DNA from: Mikania micrantha
Taxonomy: Eukaryota; Streptophyta; Magnoliopsida; Asterales; Asteraceae
DNA length: 64,000 bases
Assembly: GCA_009363875.1 (NCBI GenBank)
Contig: CM018695.1
Location: forward strand, 44,431,150-44,495,149
Reading direction: 5' to 3'
Every line of letters starts with the position of its first letter. The stretch's first letter is position 1. The notes below the pieces were generated by a model. That model ran no database searches. It was not told the origin of the DNA and saw only the letters and a list, made by a program, of their open reading frames with translations. The position numbers and the translations under genes were made by a program. This document shows positions 11,556 to 21,076 of this stretch, piece by piece.

Positions 11556-12980
11556 TGTGACAACTAGTACCAAACCGTCCGGAAAGTCCGTACGGTGTGT
11601 GTACTTTCCCCATTTACTGTGTAAAAACAGTGCGTAAACAGTGGTGTGACAATAGAACTCAGAAAACAAGCCACAGTTGTATGTGTTTAAGTGAAAACTT
11701 AAATGCAGTAAATACAACAACTCAAGAGAAACAACAGTGTTCAGGCGAATAACAATAACGAACCGGTTGCGATTTGATATCCATAGATGACAGGAATCAT
11801 ATGTCCGACAATTCAACTTGAAAACAATGTGATAACAGGATGTTTAGTTGAGTCCGACAGTGAGGAAACACAACTTAAAACAATATCACAGTGTTGTTTC
11901 AGAATAACGAACTGACAGTGTGTTTGCGTGGGTGACGATTCACACAAACACATCTGTGAGTTTAACGTTCTGAAATGATAACTGGAAAGTAGAAAACAGA
12001 AGTCAGAAAGTCAAACCATCGAAGTGTTCGTTCGAATGACGATTCGAATGAATACGCGCGATGGTGATGCGATCTAACAAAACGAAACCGAAAACACGAC
12101 ACGAACGAAAATAATTTAATAAAATAAAATATATAACATTTTACAATTTTGAAACTCATCAATTAATAAAGATAACCTTTCTCTTATTTATAGCATTTAA
12201 ATTACGCGTTTAAATTCCGGATACGCGACGAAATCACGAACCGAGCAACCGAAACGAAACCGAACTCACCCGGAGTATAAAAACCCATCTACAAGCATTT
12301 AATTCTCATAACTCAACCATCTACTCACTCTCTCCCTACAAATTTCGTTTTCTCTCTCTCTAGAATACCACCACCATCTTCAAGCTTTAATTCATCATAT
12401 CTTGCTTGTTTGCGGACGGATTTGAGTGATTTTTGAACCCACGCGAAGCTCTCGATCTCCTCTACCTAAAAGTACAATCGATCTGTAAATTTAACCGGCC
12501 AAATTCAAGGTATTAATGCTTGAATATCATGAAAGATTAGGGTTTTCACTCTTGTTTGTTCGTTCACGCATAACCGGTCACAATTTCCATGTTCACGATC
12601 ACAAAAACGTTGTGAATAACCTATGGCAAAGTACTATCATGTAAGCGACCTTAAACAGTTGGATCGAAAAGGATGATGATGGAGGGCGCTGCTACAGGTT
12701 CGCCAAGAGATCGGTGGCCGAACCCTGTGGTCGCCATAGCTGAACTCTTCGAACCCTGGCGAACCCTTAACCCTCGGCCGAACCCTGATACGACATGCCG
12801 AACCCTCACAGTCACGAGCCTTTTTGGCGAACCTATGTGCAATAATAGCCAGCCGAACCTCCATCAGCATCCCCGAACCCTAAATGGTTGATCATATCAC
12901 GAACCTTCAAGACAACGCAACCTAGCCGAATCTATGTTCTACTTTCCAGTGCCGAACCATCATGATCCACGAACCAATTG
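11556..12980 (+). repeat. Left LTR of the gag-only element, part 1
   Basis: Matches 31001 to about 32370. Contains TATAAAAA at 12276, a CT-rich leader-like stretch (12310-12365), a CAAG|GTATTAATG donor-like site at 12509/12510 and an array of GCCGAACCCT-type motifs (12706-12975). Ends with the target duplication AATTG (12976-12980) of the inserted Tekay element. Confidence 0.9.
12276..12283 (+). promoter_or_regulatory. TATA box of the gag-only element LTR (left copy)
   Basis: GAGTATAAAAACCC, followed within about 30-90 nt by a CT-rich stretch that looks like a transcript leader. Identical context at 31722-31729 in the right LTR. Confidence 0.55.
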
Positions 12981-13271
12981 TGTAACACCCCGACCGACGG
13001 CGGAATCATCGGGATGCCACAAGGGATGTGTAGATTGTTCAAAAGCTCGTGGGCATCTAAATCGAATCATCATATATCATTTAATCAACCAAAATAATTA
13101 CACAAAAATCATGTTCATCATGAATCAAGTACATTAGTTACACAAAAGAATTAGTTAAACTAACTAAACTCTAATCGCCAGAAATTTAGTTAATTAACTA
13201 AGTCCAAGATCCTATATGATGATGTCCAAAATAGAAGAGATCCTCTCTTCATTCCTACTTGTCTCCATCAC

Positions 13272-14063
13272 CTGAAACATGTAAGAAATCAAGTGTCAAC
13301 TACAAAAGTAGTTGGTGAGTAATCATAAGTTTTTATAATTAAAATGTTTTAGTAAAATGAGTTTAAAAGGTTTATGCTTAAAAATGGTTTCATAAAATGC
13401 TCTGTTTAAAACGAGTATAAAACTTATGATCTTCTTGAGAAATCCATATGAATACCTGTATGAGATAATCCATCACACATCTACCAATTCAACAATCAAA
13501 CACATACACAATCACATAACCACATAACCAAATCAGTCATAGTCATTCACAAATAATCATAATCAAATATTGATAATCAATCCACAACAAATCAACAAAT
13601 CTCAACAATCATATTCTCAAATAATGTTCGTGACTATACATGATCATTTTGTAATTAACATAAGTTAAATACATGATTCATGGAGTGGTCGCTAACCACG
13701 TGACAATACATGAAGCCAAAGCAAATAACCGAAGTCAAAGGCAATGCTTCACAGATGTGGAAACCATCCACGTGACAATACACGATGTCAAAGCAATTAA
13801 CCGAAGTTAAGAGCGATGATTCTCGGGATTTGTGACAATACTTGTAATCTTTGTTATTGACCTAGGTCAATAACAATGTTTACATGGATATAAAATAATA
13901 AGAGATAATCCCATAATAATGATAATTTCAAATGTGAATATCATATTGATAAACAGGTGTTAACCTTGTGTTATCAAAATAATATTTAATTTGGTATACA
14001 TGTTTCACCTCCGGGTTTTAAAGCCAAAAACAGTTTAAAGAAAGGGAGGTTATGAGAACTCAC
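13272..14063 (-). other. Predicted LTR intron, Tekay element A (3' LTR copy)
   Basis: Sense strand: TTCAG|GTGAGTTCTC donor (intron begins 14063), a GTTGACACTTGATTTC branch-point-like block, and an ACATGTTTCAG|GTG acceptor (ends 13272); 792 nt. The same sites occur at 22915-23706 in the 5' LTR, which is the copy that would be transcribed as leader. Predicted only from site matches and conservation with three other LTRs. Confidence 0.5.
13681..13876 (-). repeat. 72-bp repeat units with stem-loops and a 26-bp palindrome (LTR of element A)
   Basis: Three units with the core GTGACAATAC (13700, 13772, 13831). Two carry stems GTGGT/ACCAC (13685-13699) and GTGGA/TCCAC (13757-13771), 72 bp apart and compensatory at one pair. 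A perfect palindrome TTGTTATTGACCT plus its exact reverse complement follows at 13851-13876. The copy in the other LTR is at 23324-23519. Confidence 0.75.
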
Positions 14064-14692
14064 CTGAAGTCCTTAGAATATGTGTTCTCGTATTTTGCGC
14101 GCTCACGTATGTAACTCAAATCAAATCAACAACCTGTATTTATAGTGGATTTGTGTTCATGAGTTTAGGCGTTTCATTATTCTTAGGTGTCCATACCTGT
14201 TTACTTTTAAACTCTCAAGTGTTCATTAACTTAGTTATCTCAACTTAAGTTAATATCAATCCCGAGGATTTCCATGAATGATCATCATTAACATGTAATT
14301 TAACTTGACCACTTATGTCATATCGTGATAATAGTTGCTTCCGTTATTTTGTGTGTGTTCCCATATCTATTTCCATCCTAAAGTACTACCTCAAATTGTA
14401 CATAAGTCAATACATGCATGTATGTTCAATTACTTGATCATCGACATTTTAATCCATCTAAATTAAACATTAGGTTCTAAAGTTCATACCTAGATTTTAT
14501 GTATAAAATATTTTAAGATACATAATCCATGATATGAAGCCTTATTATTTTCAAGTTATTATAGAAAGGTGATCAATCAATTGCATGCATGCATGGTATT
14601 TATACATATATATATATATATATACAATCTTGCCTCCCATTGTTCCTTAACCTCCTAATTAAATAAATTGCAATTTTTGTCACCCATGGGCA

Positions 14693-15090
14693 GCGAACCT
14701 TTTTAATGTAGGTGATAGGTTCGGTCCATGTTACTAGGGTTCGGCCAAGAAGAGAAATTCCAGTCCAAGGGTTCGTAGGTGGGAGGGTTCGTGGCTAAGG
14801 AAAAGGGTTCGTTTCCTTAGAGTTCGTGGTCATGGTTCGTGAAGGGTTGTGCATGCATGGTTAGCTAAGGCTCGTGAGGTGCCGAGGGTTTGTGGCTCAA
14901 ACCAGGGTTCGGCTAATGTGAGCATGCATGGTTCGGCTAGGAACCTGCAATTGGGCAGGGTTCGTTGCAGGGTTAGCCAGGGTTCGTGACATGAGGCATG
15001 ATCAATAGGGTTCGGCTCCCATATGAACCATATGGTTCGGCCAGAAGGGTTTGCACAGATTCGGCCGAACTCCACCCACGAACCCTGCAT
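14693..15090 (-). repeat. GCCGAACCCT motif array in the LTR of element A
   Basis: About 20 irregular copies of CGAACC(C) (plus strand GGGTTCG). Open frames across it simply translate the repeats and are not genes. Second copy at 24337-24733. Confidence 0.8.
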
Positions 15091-16481
15091 GTCTCATCAA
15101 CACCATCATCAAAACCTGCAAACTTGGAACTATATATGGTTTCTACGCATCACCATTAACTCGTTCTCAAGGTTTTCCAAGTGCTTAAGTCGATTTTTAC
15201 ATCATTGGGTTAAGGGTTCGTTATCTACCCTAAAAACCGAATTTAAAACCTCAATTTTACCTTGATTCGTTGATGAAATGTGAGATGTTCTTGTACTTCC
15301 TTGTTCTCCTCGATCTCACGAACACGTAGCCGCAAGAATCTCGCGAATCCGTCCAGAAACGAGTGAAAGAGGCTAGAGAGAAGGTGGAGGATTATGTGTG
15401 TGTGTTTTTAGAGAGAGAATGAGAGTTGGGAAAATGAAAGAAATGGTGGAGTCTTCCACCATTTATGATTATCCCGTCCCCGCGTGTCCGGTCTCGTTTT
15501 TATCGCGATTACCCGGTAAATGTGCGGTTTTAACATAGAATATATTTAAAATCTAAAACATCTAAATGAATATATTTCGTATTAGTTAAATGATTTTAAC
15601 TAATTTATTTTGTAAAACTAATTTCCTGTTATTTTCATTAAAACAATTATTTAATAATTAAATTATTCCAATTAAATTTAGGTTGTGATTCCTAATAAAT
15701 ATTTTTAGTTTCCATTTGTTAGATTAAAATCGTTTGATAATATTTAATTATCTCGTCGAAACGCGTTACTCGCGTACGTATTCGTAAAGATCGTCATCTT
15801 CGCGAATTCGTTGCTAGTATCGTATTTCGATTTAATTTATAATTCATGGAATATCATTTCAGTATATTATTCTTAATAATTATATTCGTGTGAATCGTCA
15901 CCCACGCGAATACATTTATTAAGTAAATATTTCTGAATTAATATTCGCGTTTAATTAATGTTCGAAACCTCACATCGCGTAATTTATTATTCTCATTATT
16001 TATTAACTTAAATATTATATTCCCAAACCAAACCCACTAAACCAAGTCACTGACACATCCATGATAGACCGAAATATGCATATGTATAGGGCATATGCAG
16101 AGGTAGATCGCAACCTCCCCTACACCGTCCCACCGCTATTTCGATAAACCATGACCATGTGTCCTTAACTACGTTTAGCAACCAGACTATAACAAACTCC
16201 CAGTTCCATCCCAAATCCATTCTCATTCCATAACAATAATCCATAATCAGTATAATCATCTGCGATAAACACTCTGGTTCTGTTTAGTTAATTTACAACT
16301 AAACTTCCCATGGTCTACGCGTATAATATGTGCCATAATCATGTATACCAGCAATAGTGATAATATCAATAATGTCAATCAATAATTTCATAATCATTAA
16401 TAATCATAAATCTCCGGTCGTAACAGTACATTCGTACGGATGTACGGACGTACGGACAACCGAAAGTACAGTAATGTTACA

Positions 16482-16517
16482 GTCTCCCCTAGTTAAAGGA
16501 ATTTCGTCCCGAAATTC
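16482..16517 (-). promoter_or_regulatory. Polypurine tract and adjacent palindrome, element A
   Basis: Sense strand CTAGGGGAGAC abuts the 3' LTR start (TGTAACATTACTG). Just upstream, overlapping the integrase stop codon, is the palindrome GAATTTCGGGACGAAATTC (16499-16517). Confidence 0.85.
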
Positions 16518-17895
16518 AACTTGGAGTGACCGTAGTAAATAAATGTGGGTACTTAAGCTTCATCTGATCTTCTCGTTCCCATGTGAATTCTGGACCCCGC
16601 TTCGATTCCCAACGTACTTTGACAATTGGAATTCTACTGCGTTTGAGCTGTTTAATCTCCCGATCCATTATCTCCACTGGTTTTTCAACAAAGTGCATGG
16701 TATCATCGATGCGGATGTCATCGAGTGGTACCTGAAGATCCTGATCAGCTAAGCACTTTCTTAGATTGGACACGTGAAACATCGGATGCACATTACTAAG
16801 TTCGGGAGGAAGTTCCAATTTGTAAGCAACCTTCCCGATCCGTTCAAGGATCTTAAAAGGGCCAACGTATCTTGGAGCAAGCTTCCCCTTCTTTCCGAAT
16901 CGAACAACGCCCTTCCAAGGCGACACCTTAAGTAATACCATATCTCCCACTTCAAACTCTAAGGGTTTTCGTCGTTTATCCGCGTAGCTTTTCTGTCGAC
17001 TGCGAGCAGCTAACAGATTGTCGCGGATCTGGCGGATCTTGTCAGTCGTTTCCTGAATAATCTCGGGACCAGTGATCTGCGAATCGCCGACCTCGGTCCA
17101 ACAAATAGGTGACCGACATTTCCTGCCATAAAGAGCTTCAAACGGTGCCATACCAATGCTCGCGTGATAACTGTTATTATACGAGAACTCAACCAATGGT
17201 AGATGGCTATCCCAATTGCCACCGAAATCGATAACACAAGCTCTCAACATATCTTCTAATGTTTGAATCGTTCGCTCCGTTTGACCATCCGTTTGAGGAT
17301 GATATGCGGTGCTAAGATCCAATCTAGTTCCAAAGGCTTCATGAAGTGATTCCCAAAATCGTGCCGTGAAACGAGCATCACGATCCGATATTATGCTTAG
17401 GGGAATACCATGTCGGCTAACGATTTCATCAATGTAGATACGAGCTAACTTCCGCACAGGGTAAGTTTCGCGTATCGGTAAGAAATGGGCCGACTTGGTC
17501 AATCTATCAACAATTACCCAGATACTATCTTTACCGTTCGCGGTCCGTGGGAGTTTAGTAATGAAATCCATGGAGATATTCTCCCACTTCCACATCGGTA
17601 TTTCTGGTTGTAGTAACAATCCCGAAGGTCGCTGATGTTCTGCCTTGACTTTGGCACAGTTAAGGCATTTTGACACATATTCAGCAATATCCTTCTTCAT
17701 TCCAGGCCACCAGTACAAGCCCCTAAGGTCTTGATACATCTTATCAGAGCCCGGATGGATTGAGTAACGAGATTTGTGAGCTTCATCCAAAATCAGCATC
17801 CTCAGATCACCCCTGTTCGGTATCCACAACCGATTCAAATAATACATTAATCCATCATCTTTAGTTTCCAATAAGATTTCAGCCCCGCAAGACAT
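16516..17895 (-). CDS. Integrase with chromodomain, Tekay element A
   Basis: 459 codons. The enzyme inserts the cDNA copy into the host chromosome. N-terminal HHCC zinc finger (H40, H46, C77LNC80). DDE core: MDFITKLPR (first Asp near residue 112), SIISDRDARF (second) and QTDGQTERTIQTLEDML (catalytic Glu). GPY/F-type module RYVGPFKILERIGKVAYKL. C-terminal chromodomain PVEIMDREIKQLKRSRIPIV..W......FTWEREDQM, the form typical of the Tekay clade; such domains are known to steer insertion to marked chromatin. It is in a different frame from the upstream RT ORF. The break coincides with a short A-run near 17890 and looks like a one-base length change rather than a natural gene boundary. Confidence 0.9.
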   Translation of the reverse strand: MSCGAEILLETKDDGLMYYLNRLWIPNRGDLRMLILDEAHKSRYSIHPGSDKMYQDLRGLYWWPGMKKDIAEYVSKCLNCAKVKAEHQRPSGLLLQPEIPMWKWENISMDFITKLPRTANGKDSIWVIVDRLTKSAHFLPIRETYPVRKLARIYIDEIVSRHGIPLSIISDRDARFTARFWESLHEAFGTRLDLSTAYHPQTDGQTERTIQTLEDMLRACVIDFGGNWDSHLPLVEFSYNNSYHASIGMAPFEALYGRKCRSPICWTEVGDSQITGPEIIQETTDKIRQIRDNLLAARSRQKSYADKRRKPLEFEVGDMVLLKVSPWKGVVRFGKKGKLAPRYVGPFKILERIGKVAYKLELPPELSNVHPMFHVSNLRKCLADQDLQVPLDDIRIDDTMHFVEKPVEIMDREIKQLKRSRIPIVKVRWESKRGPEFTWEREDQMKLKYPHLFTTVTPS

Positions 17896-19946
17896 CTCAT
17901 TTTCAAGTTATCCTGAGCTAATGAGAGTTGTTGGGCTGTGAGAACATCATTACGGAGGTTAGTGTGCACTCGGACACTATGGATCTGAACTTGACTTTTG
18001 CGACTAAGCGCATCTGCTACTACATTCGCTTTACCAGGATGGTATCGAATTTCACAGTCGTAATCATTCAACAGTTCAACCCATCTCCGTTGTCTCATAT
18101 TGAGCTCTTTCTGATTTAGAATATGTTGCAAACTTTTATGATCAGTAAAGACTACACACTTGGTGCCATATAGATAATGTCTCCATATCTTCAAAGCAAA
18201 CACGACTGCACCAAGTTCCAAGTCGTGCGTAGTGTAGTTCTTCTCATGAATCTTCAATTGTCTTGATGCATAAGCCACAACCTTTCCCCGTTGCATGAGA
18301 ACACAACCGAGACCTAAGTTGGATGCATCACAATAGACTACAAAATCATCATTTCCATCAGGCAATGTCAAGACAGGAGCATCACAAAGTTTCTGCTTCA
18401 GAGTCTGAAATGCCTCTTCTTGCTTTGGTCCCCACTCATATGGCCTATTCTTCTGAGTCAAAGCAGTGAGAGGAACAGCAATTCTGGAGAAGTTCGATAT
18501 GAACCGCCGATAGTAACCGGCAAGTCCAAGAAACGATCGAATCTCCGTCGGTGTCTTCAGCGTACTCCAATTCTTCACAGCATCAATCTTTGCAGGATCT
18601 ACGTGTACACCATACTCGTTGACTATGTGCCCCAAGAATTGAACTTCCTTAAGCCAGAATTCACATTTAGAGAATTTGGCATACAGTCGCTCCTCTCTTA
18701 GGATCTCCAAAACCAACTTAAGGTGTTTCTCGTGTTCTTCCTTAGTCTTTGAGTAAATCAAAATATCATCAATGAATACAATCACAAATTTATCCAAGTA
18801 TGGCCTGCAAACACGGTTCATGAGATCCATAAAAACCGCAGGTGCATTGGTAAGGCCGAAAGGCATTACCAGAAATTCATAGTGGCCATATCTTGTTCTG
18901 AAAGCTGTCTTGGGAATATCATCATCATGTACGCGAAGCTGATGATACCCAGACCTAAGATCGATTTTTGAAAACCATGCCGAGCCTTGAAGCTGATCGA
19001 AGAGATCATCGATACGTGGCAGTGGATATCGATTCTTGATTGTAAGTTTGTTCAATTCGCGGTAATCGATGCACATTCGGAATGACCCGTCCTTCTTCTT
19101 GACAAACAGGACCAGTGCACCCCATGGCGAATGGCTCGGGCGAATAAACCCTTTATCGGTAAGTTCTTGCAGCTGACTCGCCAATTCTTGCAACTCCGAA
19201 GGCGCAAGTCTATAAGGAGCTTTGGCGACTGGGTTCGCACTAGGAACTAAGTCAATTCGGAACTCAACTTGACGTTCTGGTGGAAGACCCGGCAAATCAT
19301 CTGGAAATACTTCTGGAAAATCTCGTATCACTGGAACATCTTCAATTCTCTTTCCTTTCTCTTTCTTCTCCACAATGTGAGCTAAAAAGGCTATACATTT
19401 CTTTCTAAGGTACTTATGTGCTTTAGTGCAAGACATCAGCTTAAGACCTTGACTAGCAGTTTCTCCAAATATTCTCAAAGTTTCACCCGAAGGTAAAGGA
19501 ATACGAATATATTTCTCATGACAAACAATCTCCGCTCTGTGGGTGGCTAACCAATCCATGCCTATGATAACATCGAAGCTACCAAGATGCATAGGTATGA
19601 GATCAATTGGGAAAACGTGATCATTTAAGTTCACCGTACATCCAACGATAATAGTGTCAATATCAATAGTGTTTCCGTCAGCCACCTCCACATTGAACGG
19701 TTTATCTAAGTATGTACGTGTTCTACCAAGCAAGCATTCAAAATCATATGAAACGAAACTCCTATCGGCACCAGAATCAAATAAGACAGATGCATAAGAG
19801 TTGTTGATCAGAAATGTACCGTTGACCACATCCTGGTTGGCTTGAGCAGCTGGAGCATTCAGTTGAAAAGCCCGGCCTCTTGCCACCCTTTGATTATCCC
19901 GGTCAACTTTGGGCACTGATTCCTGAAATGACCCACTTCGCCACAT
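17847..19946 (-). CDS. Protease - reverse transcriptase - RNase H, Tekay element A
   Basis: 699 codons in the -1 frame relative to gag, overlapping it by 88 nt. Protease active site LFDSGADRSFVS near residue 56 (DSG form), with VIIGMDWLATH downstream. RT domain: YRELNKLTIKNRYPLPRIDD, MPFGLTNAPAVF, and the catalytic box VFIDDILIYS (FIDD). RNase H: VYCDASNLGLGCVLMQ, then LELGAVVFALKIWRHYLYG, FTDHKSLQHI and ANVVADALSRK, giving the usual acidic residues. All motifs look intact. The listed ATG is inside the overlap; translation is more likely by frameshift from gag at the CCCAAAG heptamer (19907-19913). The ORF ends after RNase H, where the frame breaks before integrase. Confidence 0.92.
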   Translation of the reverse strand: MWRSGSFQESVPKVDRDNQRVARGRAFQLNAPAAQANQDVVNGTFLINNSYASVLFDSGADRSFVSYDFECLLGRTRTYLDKPFNVEVADGNTIDIDTIIVGCTVNLNDHVFPIDLIPMHLGSFDVIIGMDWLATHRAEIVCHEKYIRIPLPSGETLRIFGETASQGLKLMSCTKAHKYLRKKCIAFLAHIVEKKEKGKRIEDVPVIRDFPEVFPDDLPGLPPERQVEFRIDLVPSANPVAKAPYRLAPSELQELASQLQELTDKGFIRPSHSPWGALVLFVKKKDGSFRMCIDYRELNKLTIKNRYPLPRIDDLFDQLQGSAWFSKIDLRSGYHQLRVHDDDIPKTAFRTRYGHYEFLVMPFGLTNAPAVFMDLMNRVCRPYLDKFVIVFIDDILIYSKTKEEHEKHLKLVLEILREERLYAKFSKCEFWLKEVQFLGHIVNEYGVHVDPAKIDAVKNWSTLKTPTEIRSFLGLAGYYRRFISNFSRIAVPLTALTQKNRPYEWGPKQEEAFQTLKQKLCDAPVLTLPDGNDDFVVYCDASNLGLGCVLMQRGKVVAYASRQLKIHEKNYTTHDLELGAVVFALKIWRHYLYGTKCVVFTDHKSLQHILNQKELNMRQRRWVELLNDYDCEIRYHPGKANVVADALSRKSQVQIHSVRVHTNLRNDVLTAQQLSLAQDNLKMRCLAGLKSYWKLKMMD

Positions 19947-21076
19947 TCATAACAGGCTCTTGCCTGTGCTTGAGGTACCTGGCGAATGGGTACAGCCGGG
20001 ATAGGTTGTGCATGAGGAGCTGGCAGTGCAAGCGGTGCATGTTGCATCCTTTGTGCTTGCGGTGCACTCCGACAAACATTAGCATAGTGCCCAAACTTGC
20101 CACAGTTGTTGCAAACGCGACACGGCAAGTTAGGGGCATGATGATATCTGCAAGTGTTACATTGGGGAGTGTTCCCAATGTAATTTCTGGCAGTGGAGTT
20201 GTTTGAGGATTGCTGCGCAGATTTGGCAGCAGGAGTAGTGACCATGAAGTTTCTGGTCTTCCTCTTCTTGTTGTTGCTCTTCGATGAACTAGCAGCTTCA
20301 GACTTGACTTCAGTTTTGACTTCCTTTGCAGCAGTCTTGGTGTCAGTCTTCTTGTGTCCCTTCCGAGTAAGGGTTCCATTCTTCACGTGATTATCAGTGA
20401 GAGTTGCAGATAAACGGATCGCAGCCTCCAGTGTTTTGGGATTGCTCCCATAGACTGTGTCCTGAATCTGTATCGGCAATCCGCCGATATACTTCTCGAT
20501 CGCCCTATCCAAGGGTGTCACCATATGAGGCACCAGTAGACTATACTCATGAAACTGAGTATTATAGATGACATTCTCGCCACTATCCTGTTTGAGCTCC
20601 CAGAATTCAGTCTCGAGCTTCCTCATCTCGCTCCTAGGACAGAATTCAGTGGTCATCAAGTTCTTGACCTCTGTCCATGTCAGTGCTAAGGCAGCATCCA
20701 CTCCCCTAGTTCGCTTTTCCCCATTCCACCATGTTAGTGCTCTCTTTTGGAAAACACTTGTGGCATAGCGAACTTTCAAGTTCTCGGGACATTCGCTGTT
20801 AATGAAGGTGTTCTCCATACTCTCGAACCACTGCAGCAGACCAGTGGCTGATTCAGCACCCGTGAATTTCAAAGGATTGCAGGAATTGAAGTGTTTGAAT
20901 GTGCAAGTTGGAGGGTTTGCACCACCTCTGTTCTGGTTGATATTCTGGTTAGCCTGAGTCAATTGGCTCACCAATCCAGAAATAAGTGTGGCTAACTCTT
21001 GTATGCCGGAGTTGGCATTACCGTTGTTAGCATCCCCACTGTTTGAGTCATCTTCGTTGTGACGGCGAGGCGGCAT
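19859..21076 (-). CDS. Gag, Tekay element A
   Basis: 405 codons; the structural protein that builds the virus-like particle and binds the RNA. Start MPPRRHNEDDSNSGDANNGN. Core FKHFNSCNPLKFTGAESATG.L.WFESME and the retrotransposon-gag block ALTWWNGEKRTRG...EFCPRSEMRKLETEFWELKQ. A basic linker (KKTDTKTAAKEVKTEVKSEA) precedes three zinc-binding motifs: CNTCRYHHAPNLPC, CNNCGKFGHYANVC and CYECGEVGHFRNQC. Intact. The stop falls 18 codons after the last knuckle. The slippery heptamer lies immediately after that knuckle, so the frameshift product would keep the whole Gag. Confidence 0.92.
   Translation of the reverse strand: MPPRRHNEDDSNSGDANNGNANSGIQELATLISGLVSQLTQANQNINQNRGGANPPTCTFKHFNSCNPLKFTGAESATGLLQWFESMENTFINSECPENLKVRYATSVFQKRALTWWNGEKRTRGVDAALALTWTEVKNLMTTEFCPRSEMRKLETEFWELKQDSGENVIYNTQFHEYSLLVPHMVTPLDRAIEKYIGGLPIQIQDTVYGSNPKTLEAAIRLSATLTDNHVKNGTLTRKGHKKTDTKTAAKEVKTEVKSEAASSSKSNNKKRKTRNFMVTTPAAKSAQQSSNNSTARNYIGNTPQCNTCRYHHAPNLPCRVCNNCGKFGHYANVCRSAPQAQRMQHAPLALPAPHAQPIPAVPIRQVPQAQARACYECGEVGHFRNQCPKLTGIIKGWQEAGLFN
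19907..19913 (-). promoter_or_regulatory. Candidate -1 ribosomal frameshift heptamer C CCA AAG
   Basis: In the gag frame the codons read TGC CCA AAG; a -1 slip gives CCC AAA G and enters the protease/RT frame exactly. It fits the X XXY YYZ rule and lies in the gag-pol overlap. Only a weak downstream stem (GGC/GCC flanked by AAAG/CTTT) was seen. Confidence 0.5.

Larger units (their letters stand above)
12981..16481 (-). repeat. 3' LTR of Tekay element A
   Basis: 3501 bp. In the sense (minus) direction: a CATATGCCCTATAC promoter-like module (16165-16076), a CT-rich stretch near 15440-15370, a CAAG|GTAAAA donor-like site at 15260, a GCCGAACCCT array (15090-14693), a TA microsatellite near 14603-14624, TATAAATA at 14144-14137, a CAG|GTGAGTTC donor at 14063, a stem-loop region (13876-13685) and a GTTGAC...TTTCAG acceptor at 13272. 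Confidence 0.95.

Noticed and set aside
14830..15090. Open frame of 86 codons rich in Glu-Pro on the minus strand (and its copy at 24475-24735)
   Set aside because: It is only the translation of the CGAACCC motif array in the LTR and overlaps other frames of the same repeat; no domain.
16047..16259. 70-codon frame in the LTR of element A, repeated at 25692-25904
   Set aside because: Identical in both LTRs because the LTRs are identical; it covers the promoter-like module and has no protein features.
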